Shown here: positions 1 through 7,525 of the stretch, piece by piece | Layout: every line of letters begins with the position of its first letter | How positions within the stretch are numbered: position 1 is the stretch's first letter | The notes under the pieces: generated by a model | What the model saw: the letters and a program-made list of their open reading frames with translations, nothing else | Database searches by the model: none | What the model was told of the DNA's origin: nothing | Position numbers and translations under genes: made by a program | Assembly (NCBI GenBank): GCA_039583705.1 | Contig: JAVKSM010000008.1 | Span: forward strand, 1-43,410 | DNA: 43,410 bases | Origin: JAVKSM01 sp039583705 | GTDB lineage: Bacteria > Actinomycetota > Actinomycetes > Mycobacteriales > Pseudonocardiaceae | Direction of reading: 5' to 3'

Positions 1-59
1 CCCTGGCCGCTGCGGGCGCTGCGCTGGGCTTCCGGCGCCGGAGCAAGTCCTCCCGCTGA
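1..59 (+). CDS. C-terminal tail of a membrane-anchored protein (partial)
   Basis: Only the last 18 codons are visible, in frame 3, ending in TGA at 57-59. They read as a short Ala/Gly/Leu hydrophobic run followed by a basic tail (FRRRSKSSR). This is the layout of a stop-transfer segment with a cytoplasmic positive tail, as at the end of a sortase substrate or other surface protein. A sortase gene starts about 45-65 bases downstream, which fits a substrate/sortase pair. The sorting motif itself would lie outside the window, so the substrate role is inference. Confidence 0.5.
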   Translation, partial: LAAAGAALGFRRRSKSSR

Positions 60-103
60 CCAGCTCCTGACACCGGCGATACTGGTCAGGAAGGCACGAC
101 GGT

Positions 104-853
104 TTGCGGGACGAGGAGGATGAGGTGGCGGGGCACCAGCCGCGCCGGCGCGCCGTGGCGCTCCTCGCCGCGGTCGTGCTCGCCGCAGGCGGTGGGACGG
201 CCATCGGATGGGCCGCTACCCACCAGCAGCACTCACCACAACCCAGCGCCGCCGCCGCTGGCACCCTCAGCGGCACCGCCGGAACCCCCGGCGGGACCGC
301 CCGACGGGGCGCGCGGGCAGCCCCGGCGCCCACCCCGGCGCCCACCCCGCCCCGGGTGCTTCCCGCCTCGCCGCCCGTAGCCATCACGATCCCCGCGATC
401 GGGGTCCAGTCGGACCTGCAGGCACTCGGGGAGAACCCAGACGGCACGATCCAGGTACCCCAGCCCGGCCCGCACTACAACGAGGCTGCCTGGTACCGGT
501 ACTCGCCCACCCCCGGTTCGCTCGGCCCCGCGATCATCGAGGGCCACGTCGACTCCGCCGCCGAGGGCCCGTCGGTGTTCTTCCGCCTCGGCGCCCTGCG
601 CCCCGGCGACGAGGTCTACGTCACCCGTGCCGACGCCAGCGTCGCCGTGTTCACCGTCAACGCGGTCCGCCGCTACCCCAAGACCGCATTCCCCACCGCC
701 GCCGTCTACGGCAACACCGACGACGCCGCACTGCGACTGATCACCTGCGGGGGAAGCTTCGACTACGCAGCGCGCAGCTACCGCGACGACATCGTCGCCT
801 TCGCCCACCTGACGGGCGAGCAACCACCCACAGCCCCCATGCCTGCCGCCTGA
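104..853 (+). CDS. class F (class E/F-like) sortase
   Basis: Membrane-anchored transpeptidase of the class F sortase family common in Actinobacteria. A basic N-terminus (HQPRRRAV) precedes one membrane segment at about residues 17-38, then a Pro/Ala/Thr-rich linker to about residue 90. The catalytic domain has the family triad: His in EGHVDS (about 148), Cys in LITCGG (about 215) and Arg in SYRDD (about 227). Length of 249 residues is normal for the family. The start given is TTG with AGGAAGG at 88-94. An in-frame GTG at 125 directly behind AGGAGGA (114-120) is an equally good start and keeps the membrane segment. The preceding partial gene ends in a TM-plus-basic tail and may be its substrate. 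Confidence 0.9.
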   Translation: MRDEEDEVAGHQPRRRAVALLAAVVLAAGGGTAIGWAATHQQHSPQPSAAAAGTLSGTAGTPGGTARRGARAAPAPTPAPTPPRVLPASPPVAITIPAIGVQSDLQALGENPDGTIQVPQPGPHYNEAAWYRYSPTPGSLGPAIIEGHVDSAAEGPSVFFRLGALRPGDEVYVTRADASVAVFTVNAVRRYPKTAFPTAAVYGNTDDAALRLITCGGSFDYAARSYRDDIVAFAHLTGEQPPTAPMPAA

Positions 854-1049
854 TCCCGAGCGAGGGCTGCCAGCGCCGTCCCGGATCAGCCGCCCGGAAC
901 CCGGGTCCGGCTCGACGCCCTGATCGGGTGAAAAGCAATGCCGGTGCCAGCCGGCACGTTTGTCGGTACCGGCCAGGGGAAGACGGCGGCGATCGCATCT
1001 CTCCGACGGGGTGAGCAGTGCCGTCGTCTCCGAGTGGAAGGGGCGTGTC
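854..1049 (+). promoter_or_regulatory. upstream region of the hydrogenase operon
   Basis: No convincing gene lies in these 196 bases. The region must hold the promoter for the operon that starts at 1050, since the sortase gene ends at 853. It contains a small inverted repeat at 939-956 (TGCCGG, 6-base loop, CCGGCA). I could not pick a confident -35/-10 pair. Open frames crossing this stretch look like shadows. Confidence 0.35.
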
Positions 1050-2258
1050 ATGCAGCCGGGGTGCGTTGCGGGGGAGTACCCGGTCACCCCGGCCGGGTTC
1101 GAGGCGGCTCGCGCGGTGGCCGACGCGATCCTCTACGAGGGGTACCTGCTGTACCCGTACCGCCGCTCGTCAGGCAAGAACCAGGTGCGCTGGCAGTTCG
1201 GCGTCCTCGCGCCCCGCCCGTGGCTGGAGGCGACCGGCGTCACCGACATCAGCGTGAACGGCTCGGCGGACGCCTGGCGCCAGCAGACCGACTGCCTGCT
1301 GGAAGCGCCCGACACCGCCACCGTCCACCTCCGGCTGCGGTTCCTGCAGCTTTCGCACCGCTGCGTCGAGGAACGGGGTGCGGACGGCAGCTTCCATGCG
1401 GTCGACGCGCTGGAGGTCGACGGCCAGCGCCATCTGACGTTCGACGAGGCCGTGCCGCGGGAGTTCGACCTCGTCTCCGAGGTCGGTGAGCTGCGGCGCC
1501 AGCCGCGTGTCGGGGAGGTTGCGATACCCGGCGGCGAGGACGTCGAGACGTTGGGCTGCGGTGCTGCCGGCCGGGTGGTCCGTCGGCGCTGGCCGCTGTC
1601 GGCGACGGTGCGGCTGTCCGTGGCGGCGGCGGACGCGCCGTTCCCGTTGCTGCGGCTGCGGCTGGTCACCGAGAACACCGCGGACTCGGTCCCGGCCGGC
1701 GCCCCACGGCCGGAGGCGCTGCGGATCTCGCTGGTCGCGACGCATTCCCTGCTCGGCGTGCGCGGCGGATCCTTCCTCTCCCTGCTCGACCCTCCGGCCT
1801 GGGCCGCGGCGGCGGCCCGGGTATGCCGCAACGTCCACACCTTCCCGGTGCTCGCCGGCGACCCGGCCGCCCGGGACGTGATGTTGTCCTCACCGATCCT
1901 GATGTACGACCACCCCCAGGTCAGCCCGGAGAGCCCGGGTGACCTGTTCGACGCGACAGAGATCGACGAGATCCTGTCCCTGCGGACACTCACGCTCACC
2001 GAAGGGGAGAAGCGCGAGGCGCGGGCCACCGACCCGCGGGCAGCGGCGATCGTTGACCGGGTCGAGGCGTTCCCGCGGGAGGTCATGGAGCGCCTGCACG
2101 GGGCGATCCGGTCGCTGCGACCGGTGGGAACCGACAACCGGCTCGTGGGAACCGACAACCGGCCCACCGGGCCTCCCCACGGGCAGGTGGCCGTCCCGTC
2201 CCGGTCGGACCCCGCCGAGGGCACGCCGACCGGCGCGACCCCGGAGACGGCACTGTGA
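1050..2258 (+). CDS. conserved hydrogenase-cluster protein of unknown function
   Basis: A 402-residue soluble protein with no recognised catalytic motif. Near the N-terminus is a striking aromatic/basic block, YEGYLLYPYR then KNQVRWQFGVL (about residues 29-56), which I recall as conserved in proteins encoded beside group 1h [NiFe]-hydrogenases of Streptomyces and relatives. The middle carries a few cysteines without a clear cluster motif. The last 50 residues are low-complexity and include a near-duplicate VGTDNR pair. The start is ATG 1050 behind GGAAGGGG (1035-1042). A longer frame from 960 would add a basic, unconserved 30-residue extension and is less likely. It is the first gene of the hydrogenase operon, 67 bases before the hemerythrin gene. 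A role in hydrogenase assembly or electron transfer is inference from context. Confidence 0.75.
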   Translation: MQPGCVAGEYPVTPAGFEAARAVADAILYEGYLLYPYRRSSGKNQVRWQFGVLAPRPWLEATGVTDISVNGSADAWRQQTDCLLEAPDTATVHLRLRFLQLSHRCVEERGADGSFHAVDALEVDGQRHLTFDEAVPREFDLVSEVGELRRQPRVGEVAIPGGEDVETLGCGAAGRVVRRRWPLSATVRLSVAAADAPFPLLRLRLVTENTADSVPAGAPRPEALRISLVATHSLLGVRGGSFLSLLDPPAWAAAAARVCRNVHTFPVLAGDPAARDVMLSSPILMYDHPQVSPESPGDLFDATEIDEILSLRTLTLTEGEKREARATDPRAAAIVDRVEAFPREVMERLHGAIRSLRPVGTDNRLVGTDNRPTGPPHGQVAVPSRSDPAEGTPTGATPETAL

Positions 2259-2325
2259 CCGCCGAGTCGCGGCGGGCGCAGGGGCCGCGCGCTGTTGGAC
2301 ACGTATCCCAGTAGGGAGAGATCGG

Positions 2326-2871
2326 ATGGATGCACTCGAGCTGTTGTGCCACGACCACCGGATGGTCGAGCAGCTCTTCCGCGACTATCAGGCAGCGGGC
2401 TCCGACAGCCAGCGGCGCGGCGTGGTGGAGATCGCCGTGCGGGAGCTGTCCAAACACGCGGCGCTGGAGGAGCTGATGGTCTACCCCCTTGCCAAGAAGG
2501 TCCTGCCGGACGGCGAGAAGCTGATCGACGAGCACCTTGCCGAGCACATGAGCGTCAAGAAGACCCTCACCGCCCTCGACAAGCTCTCCGAAGGCGACGA
2601 GCAGACCGACGGGCTGATGGCCGAGCTGCAGCGGGAGATCAAGCAGCACGTGCGGGAGGAGGAGGGCGAGCTGATGCCGAAGCTGCGCGGCGCGGTCGAC
2701 GAGCAGGCGCTGCAGGAGCTGGGGCAGGCGCTGGACAAGGCCAAGCAGACCGCGCCCACCCGGCCGCACCCGCACGCCCCGGACCAACCACCGGGGCTGG
2801 CCCTGGCGGGTCCGGTCGCCGCGATCTACGACCGCCTCCGTGACCGGCTGCAAGGGAGGCCGCAGACATGA
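2326..2871 (+). CDS. hemerythrin-like HHE-domain protein
   Basis: A 181-residue protein with the four-helix hemerythrin/HHE cation-binding pattern. Likely di-iron ligands are His11 (CHDH), His44 and Glu48 (KHAALEE), His70 and His74 (DEHLAEH), and His108 and Glu112 (QHVREEE). The HHE domain covers about residues 1-135; the rest is a Pro/His-rich linker and a short amphipathic tail. ATG 2326 has GGGAGAG upstream at 2314-2320. The stop overlaps the start of the hydrogenase small-subunit gene (ATGA at 2868-2871), so the two are probably translationally coupled. HHE proteins bind O2, NO or iron. Sensing or scavenging O2 next to the hydrogenase is inference. Confidence 0.88.
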   Translation: MDALELLCHDHRMVEQLFRDYQAAGSDSQRRGVVEIAVRELSKHAALEELMVYPLAKKVLPDGEKLIDEHLAEHMSVKKTLTALDKLSEGDEQTDGLMAELQREIKQHVREEEGELMPKLRGAVDEQALQELGQALDKAKQTAPTRPHPHAPDQPPGLALAGPVAAIYDRLRDRLQGRPQT

Positions 2872-3956
2872 GCATCCAACCCGGAACCCGTGAGGTCGCG
2901 AGCACGCCCACGAGCCGGCAGCCCCGGAAGGGCTTCGACCACATCGACATCCTCTGGATCTCCGAGGGGATGAGCTGCGACGGCGACACGGTCTCGGTGA
3001 CCGCCGCCTCGCAGCCGCCGATCGAGGACGTCGTCCTCGGCCTCGTCCCCGGGCTGCCGACGGTGAACCTGCACAACAAGGTGCTGTCCCCCACCTTGGG
3101 CGGCGAGCAGTTCCTCGCGCCGTTCCGGGCCGCGGCCCGTGGCGAGCTGGCGCCGTTCATCCTCGTCATCGAGGGCTCGATCCCCAACCAGAACATCATC
3201 GAGGGCGACGGTTACTGGACCTCGTTCGGCAACGACCCCGACACCGGTGAACCGCTCACTCTCAACTGGTGGATCGATGCGCTCGCGCCCAAGGCGTGGG
3301 CCGTCGTCGCCGTGGGCACCTGTGCAGCCTACGGCGGGATCCACGCGATGGCGGGCAACCCGACCGGCTGCATGGGCCTGGCCGACTACCTCGGCTGGGA
3401 CTTCCGTTCCACGGGCGCGCTGCCCATCGTCAACATCCCCGGCTGCCCGGTCCAGCCGGACAACTTCATGGAGACGCTCACCTGGGTGCTCTACCACGCC
3501 GCCGGCGCCGCGCCGCCGCCGCCCCTGGACCATCTGCTGCGTCCGCAGTGGATCTTCGGCAAGACCGTGCACGAGGGCTGTGACCGTGCGGCTTACTACG
3601 AGCAGGGGGACTTCGGGAAGGACTACAACTCACCGAAGTGCCAGGTGAAGATGGGCTGCTGGGGGCCGGTGGTGAACTGCAACGTCCCCAAACGCGGCTG
3701 GATGGGTGGGGTCGGCGGCTGCCCCAACGTCGGCGGCATCTGCATCGGCTGCACGATGCCGGGATTTCCGGACATGTTCATGCCGTTCATGGACGAACCG
3801 CCCGGCGGCAGCCTGTCCTCGCTGCTGGTCAAGCCGTACGGCGCGTTCATCCGACAGATGCGCGGCATCACCAACCACACCCTCAACAGGGAACCGAAGT
3901 GGCACCACAACCGTGCCGAGCTGACCACCGGTTACAACCCCCGATACCGCCCGTGA
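2868..3956 (+). CDS. hhyS: group 1h [NiFe]-hydrogenase small subunit
   Basis: Electron-transfer subunit of the uptake hydrogenase, carrying three Fe-S clusters. No twin-arginine signal is present, so the enzyme is cytoplasmic-facing. The proximal cluster site shows Cys37-x-x-Asp40 (SCDGD), then Cys152 (VGTCAAYGG) and Cys193 (IPGCPVQP). Asp in place of the usual fourth Cys is the hallmark of actinobacterial-type (1h, formerly group 5) enzymes. The distal cluster has His235, Cys238, Cys258 and Cys264. The medial site offers Cys271, Cys285, Cys292 and Cys295. Its 362 residues match the family. SD GGGAGG is at 2854-2859. It overlaps the hemerythrin gene by 4 bases and lies 49 bases before the large-subunit gene. 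It should oxidise H2 at atmospheric levels and donate electrons to respiration. Confidence 0.96.
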   Translation: MSIQPGTREVASTPTSRQPRKGFDHIDILWISEGMSCDGDTVSVTAASQPPIEDVVLGLVPGLPTVNLHNKVLSPTLGGEQFLAPFRAAARGELAPFILVIEGSIPNQNIIEGDGYWTSFGNDPDTGEPLTLNWWIDALAPKAWAVVAVGTCAAYGGIHAMAGNPTGCMGLADYLGWDFRSTGALPIVNIPGCPVQPDNFMETLTWVLYHAAGAAPPPPLDHLLRPQWIFGKTVHEGCDRAAYYEQGDFGKDYNSPKCQVKMGCWGPVVNCNVPKRGWMGGVGGCPNVGGICIGCTMPGFPDMFMPFMDEPPGGSLSSLLVKPYGAFIRQMRGITNHTLNREPKWHHNRAELTTGYNPRYRP

Positions 3957-4005
3957 CCCGCGGTTCGATGTTCCCAGCCCTAGAGGACGAGAAGGAGAGA
4001 CGGAC

Positions 4006-5805
4006 ATGACGGTGACGGAACCTTCGAAGACGCGCGGGCGGTCCGAGCCGAGCCAGCTCGTCGAGATGGCATGGGATCCGATCACGCGCATCATTGGCAA
4101 CCTCGGCATCTACACCAAGATTGACTTCAAGAACAAGACCGTCGCGGAGTGCCACAGCACGTCGTCGCTGTTCCGCGGGTACTCGGTGTTCATGAAGGGC
4201 AAGGACCCGCGGGACTCCGGCTTCATCACCAGCCGGATCTGCGGGATCTGCGGTGACAACCACACCACGTGCTCGGTCTACGCCCAGAACATGGCCTACG
4301 GCATCGACAGCCCACCGCTCGCCGAGCACATCCTCAACCTCGGCGAGGCGGCGGAGTACCTGTTCGACCACACCCTGTTCCAGGACAACCTGGTGTTCGT
4401 CGACTTCTGTGAGACGATGGTCAAGGACACCAACCCGAGCGTGCTCGCCAAGGCAGAGAAGACCGAGGCGCGCAACGCCCGGATCCACGGCTACCGGACC
4501 ATCGCCGACATCATGCGGGCGTTCAACCCGTTCGAGGGCGAGGTCTACAAGCAGGCACTGCGGGTCAGCCGGACCACCCGCGAGATGTTCTGCAAGATGG
4601 AGGGCCGCCACGTCCACCCGTCGACGGTCTACCCGGGTGGCGTCGGCACGATGCCGGAGCCGACGCTGTTCACCGACTACCTCACCCGACTGCTGTCGAT
4701 CCTCGACTTCGTCAAGCAGGCCGTCGCGATGAACGACGACGTCTTCGACTTCTTCTACGAGGCGCTGCCCGGCTACGAGGAGGTCGGCCGGCGGCGGATC
4801 CTGCTCGGCTGCTGGGGCGCGTGGCAGGACCCCACTGTCTGCGACTACCGCTACGAGAACATGACGACCTGGGGCCGGGCCATGAAGGTCACCCCCGGGA
4901 TCATCGTCGACGGCGAGCAGATCACCACTGACCTCGTGGACATCAACCTGGGCATCCGCATCCTGCTCGGCAGCTCCTACTACGAGGACTGGGTCAACGA
5001 GCAGCCGTTCGTCACCCACGACCCGCTGGGCAACCCGGTCGACATGCGCCACCCGTGGAACCAGACCACCCTCCCGGTACCGGACAAGCGGGACTTCAAC
5101 GGCAAGTACAGTTGGGTGATGAGCCCCCGCTGGTACGACAAGCGCACCGGCGACCACCTCGCGCTGGACACCGGCGGCGGCCCACTGGCGCGGCTGTGGT
5201 CGACGGCGCTGGCGGGGCTCGTCGACACGCCGTATGTCAAGTCCACCGGGTCGAGCGTGCGGATCTCGCTGCCGAAGAGCGAGAAGCTGCCCGAGATGAC
5301 GCTGGAGTGGCGGATCCCGAAGTGGTCCAACGCGCTGGAGCGCGACCGGGCCCGCGCCTACTTCATCGCCTACTCTGCGGCGATGGCGGTGCACTTCCTC
5401 GAGGTGGGGCTGGACCTGATCCGCGGCGGTGACACCAAGGTCTTCAACAACTTCGAGGTGCCGGAGGAGGCCATCGGCTGCGGGTTCCACGAGGCGGTGC
5501 GCGGTGTGCTCTCCCACCACCTCGTCATCAAGGACAAGAAGATCGCGAACTACCACCCGTACCCGCCCACTCCGTGGAACGGCAGCCCCCGGGACTCCTA
5601 CGGCACGCCCGGCCCGTACGAGGACGCGGTGCAGGACATGCCGATCTTCGAGGAGAACAGCCCGGAGAACTTCAAGGGCGTCGACATCATGCGGGCTGTC
5701 CGCAGCTTCGACCCCTGCCTGCCGTGTGGCGTGCACATGCACCTGGGCAAGGGGCGCGTCCTGCGGAAGCTGCACTCGCCGATGTGGGGTGCCACGCATG
5801 GCTGA
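4006..5805 (+). CDS. hhyL: group 1h [NiFe]-hydrogenase large subunit
   Basis: Catalytic subunit holding the Ni-Fe(CN)2CO centre. The N-terminal L1 motif RICGICGDNH gives Cys79 and Cys82 with His86. The C-terminal L2 motif DPCLPCGVH gives Cys571 and Cys574. After His577 there are 22 further residues, the usual extension cut off by a hydrogenase maturation protease after nickel insertion. That protease and the HypA-F genes are not in this window, so they must be encoded elsewhere. At 599 residues it is the size of other 1h large subunits. SD AGAAGGAGA is at 3990-3998. Its last 8 bases overlap the NifU-like gene, so translation is coupled. Confidence 0.96.
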   Translation: MTVTEPSKTRGRSEPSQLVEMAWDPITRIIGNLGIYTKIDFKNKTVAECHSTSSLFRGYSVFMKGKDPRDSGFITSRICGICGDNHTTCSVYAQNMAYGIDSPPLAEHILNLGEAAEYLFDHTLFQDNLVFVDFCETMVKDTNPSVLAKAEKTEARNARIHGYRTIADIMRAFNPFEGEVYKQALRVSRTTREMFCKMEGRHVHPSTVYPGGVGTMPEPTLFTDYLTRLLSILDFVKQAVAMNDDVFDFFYEALPGYEEVGRRRILLGCWGAWQDPTVCDYRYENMTTWGRAMKVTPGIIVDGEQITTDLVDINLGIRILLGSSYYEDWVNEQPFVTHDPLGNPVDMRHPWNQTTLPVPDKRDFNGKYSWVMSPRWYDKRTGDHLALDTGGGPLARLWSTALAGLVDTPYVKSTGSSVRISLPKSEKLPEMTLEWRIPKWSNALERDRARAYFIAYSAAMAVHFLEVGLDLIRGGDTKVFNNFEVPEEAIGCGFHEAVRGVLSHHLVIKDKKIANYHPYPPTPWNGSPRDSYGTPGPYEDAVQDMPIFEENSPENFKGVDIMRAVRSFDPCLPCGVHMHLGKGRVLRKLHSPMWGATHG

Positions 5806-6370
5806 GCCGACCGGGGAGCCGGCCGCCGCCATGCTGGGCGACGAGGCCGTCCAGGACCGGATCGGCCGGCTCAACGAGCTGCTGGAGCGCTTGGAGCAGG
5901 TGCCGGGGGTGACGGGCGAGATGGCGCTGGAGGCGGTCGAGACGCTCACCGAGGTCTACGGCTGCGCGTTGGCGCGGGTGATGGCACGGGCCGCCAGGGA
6001 TTCGGCGCTCGTGGCGGCCCTCGTCGAGGACGAGCTGCTCAACCACCTGCTGGTGCTGCACGGGATCCACCCCGACCCGGTCGAGCAGCGGGTCGCCCGC
6101 GCGGTCGCCGAGGTGCGGCCGGCCGTGCAGGAACGTGGCGGGGACGTCGAGCTGGCCGGGGTCGATGACGGTCTGGCGAGCGTTCGGTTGTCGATCAAAG
6201 GCTGCGCCTCGTCTTCGGCCGGGGTCGAGGACGCGGTCCGCGACGCCGTGTTGGCCGTCGCGCCGGAGCTGTCGGGCGTCCGGCGGGTGCCGGCCGAGAC
6301 CGGGCGTGCCGAGACGCTCATCCCCGTCGACGCGCTGCTGCGCCGGCCAGCCGGCGCAGGGCGGACGTGA
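5798..6370 (+). CDS. NifU-like domain protein of the hydrogenase operon, CxxC motif incomplete
   Basis: A 190-residue protein. The N-terminal half is helical; about residues 95-160 resemble the NifU C-terminal domain, which normally carries a CxxC pair for Fe-S binding (family pattern L-x-G-x-C-x-x-C-x-S-S). Here the site reads IKGCASSSAG, with a single Cys at residue 136 and no partner three residues before it, as if about four residues had been lost in frame. The only other Cys is residue 56. In mycobacteria an Fe-S protein with a NifU-type domain beside the 1h hydrogenase (HhyE) is needed for H2 oxidation, and this gene occupies that place. Whether it still binds a cluster is doubtful. It overlaps hhyL by 8 bases and DUF5947 by 4 (GTGA). 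Confidence 0.75.
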   Translation: MAEPTGEPAAAMLGDEAVQDRIGRLNELLERLEQVPGVTGEMALEAVETLTEVYGCALARVMARAARDSALVAALVEDELLNHLLVLHGIHPDPVEQRVARAVAEVRPAVQERGGDVELAGVDDGLASVRLSIKGCASSSAGVEDAVRDAVLAVAPELSGVRRVPAETGRAETLIPVDALLRRPAGAGRT

Positions 6371-6957
6371 GCACCAGCGCACTGGAGCGGGCCATCCGGC
6401 GGGCCAGCACCCGGCGGGTGGAGGCTGGCGAGCGGTGCGAGATGTGCACCGCCCCCGTGGCGGCAGAGCACCGGCACCTGCTGGACACCGAGCGCGGGGA
6501 GGTGCTGTGTGCCTGCCAGGCGTGCTCGCTGCTGTTCGCCCGGGACGCGGCCAGCGAGGGGCACTACCGGCTGGTGCCGCGGCGGCGGCTCCGGCTGGCC
6601 GCGGTGTCGACGGCGGCCCTGGGCGTCCCGGTGGGCCTGGCCTTCTTCGTGCCCCACCCGGACGGCGTCGTGATCGCGCACTACCCGAGCCCGGCCGGGG
6701 CGACCCAGTGGGAGGTCGACGCGCCGGCGTGGCGAGACGTGGTCGACCGTCGCCCCGAGCTTCGGACCCTGGAGGCTGACGTGGAGGCGCTGCTGGTCAA
6801 CACCGCCCGTGGCCAGCAGCATCATTGGATCGTCCCGGTAGACGACTGCTTCCGGCTGGTCGCGCTGGTGCGCCGGGAGTGGAAGGGCCTGTCCGGGGGT
6901 AGCCGGGTGTGGCCTGAGATCGAACGGTTCTTCGCGGAGCTCACGGAACAACAGTGA
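6367..6957 (+). CDS. DUF5947 family protein
   Basis: A 196-residue protein matching the DUF5947 family found in actinobacterial 1h hydrogenase operons. It has a possible metal-binding start (CEMC, residues 22-25) followed by CACQAC (residues 48-53), giving two Cys-x-x-Cys pairs like a small zinc or Fe-S knuckle. The C-terminal half contains the conserved blocks DVEALLVN, HHWIVPVDDC and WKGLSGG. The function is unknown. The GTG start overlaps the previous stop (GTGA 6367-6370). The four cysteines suggest a rubredoxin-like or zinc site, which is inference. The DUF6084 gene that I recall following DUF5947 in other species is absent here. Confidence 0.82.
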   Translation: MSTSALERAIRRASTRRVEAGERCEMCTAPVAAEHRHLLDTERGEVLCACQACSLLFARDAASEGHYRLVPRRRLRLAAVSTAALGVPVGLAFFVPHPDGVVIAHYPSPAGATQWEVDAPAWRDVVDRRPELRTLEADVEALLVNTARGQQHHWIVPVDDCFRLVALVRREWKGLSGGSRVWPEIERFFAELTEQQ

Positions 6958-6967
6958 AGGAGGGACG

Positions 6968-7174
6968 ATGGGCAGCATCCGGGTCGGAAAGGCCGACGTG
7001 AAGTACGACACCCCGACGCACGTCAAGGGACTTCACGAGGGCAACAAGGGGCCGTACCACAAGCAGCCCGGCCACCACAAGGACGGCACCGCCAGCGCGC
7101 GGCGCTCCACCGGGGTCAGCTCCAAGCGGCACAATGCGATCATGAAGATCATGCCGAACCTGTCGCCGGGCTGA
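6968..7174 (+). CDS. small basic His-rich protein in the hydrogenase operon
   Basis: A 68-residue protein, very basic and rich in His, Lys and Gly, with no hydrophobic segment (includes HHKDGTASARR). It lies 10 bases after the DUF5947 gene behind a strong SD, GAAGGAGGG (6957-6965), which supports translation. I do not recognise a family. The His-rich stretch (GPYHKQPGHHKD) could bind metal such as nickel, but this is inference. It is followed 39 bases later by another small ORF with the same orientation. Confidence 0.65.
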   Translation: MGSIRVGKADVKYDTPTHVKGLHEGNKGPYHKQPGHHKDGTASARRSTGVSSKRHNAIMKIMPNLSPG

Positions 7175-7213
7175 TCAACGCCTCGTGGCGTCAGACGAGG
7201 AAGGATGGATCCG

Positions 7214-7339
7214 ATGTCGAAGCAAGCACTGGTCGGGCGAGTGGTCATCTGGGTCGGCCTGGTGGGCTTTCTTGCGCTGTTCGCGAAGGAGCTTCCCGGG
7301 ATGGTGCGGGAAATCAAGATCATGCGAATGGTGTACTGA
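7214..7339 (+). CDS. DUF6893-like single-pass small membrane protein
   Basis: A 41-residue protein: short basic N-terminus (MSKQALVGR), one hydrophobic helix at about residues 10-25, then a charged tail ending EIKIMRMVY. This matches the small DUF6893-type proteins I recall at the end of actinobacterial hydrogenase operons. ATG 7214 has AGGAAGGA at 7198-7205. Being single-pass and encoded last, it could tether the hydrogenase or its electron acceptor to the membrane; that is inference. A hairpin follows immediately at 7341-7370. Confidence 0.7.
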   Translation: MSKQALVGRVVIWVGLVGFLALFAKELPGMVREIKIMRMVY

Positions 7340-7340
7340 G

Positions 7341-7370
7341 GCACGGCGCCAGCGGCCCGCTGGCTCGTGC
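7341..7370 (+). terminator. hairpin ending the hydrogenase operon
   Basis: The inner stem GCCAGCG / CGCTGGC (7348-7354 and 7358-7364, 3-base loop) is flanked by an outer stem GCACG / CGTGC (7341-7345 and 7366-7370). It lies directly after the DUF6893-like stop. There is no T-run, as usual for high-GC actinobacteria. Probable terminator or 3'-end stabiliser. Confidence 0.5.
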
Positions 7371-7525
7371 AGTCCTCGTCACCGCCGACCTTCACCACTC
7401 GAAGCTCGCGGTGACGTCGCCGTCATGTCGTCATTGGCCGAAGGCTCCACGCCCCGGCACGAGTTCGGCATAGGCCGCGTCAGCCTGGGGTATGCCAAGG
7501 CACCGTCGACGATGGAAGGAGAAAC

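Noticed and set aside
960..1049. Longer start for the 402-aa hydrogenase-cluster protein
   Set aside because: The extra 30 residues are basic and unconserved-looking, while ATG 1050 has a good SD.
3883..5949. 688-residue open frame on the minus strand
   Set aside because: It mirrors the hydrogenase large subunit. Composition (Val/Arg/Asp/Gly with no motifs) is that of a shadow in high-GC DNA.
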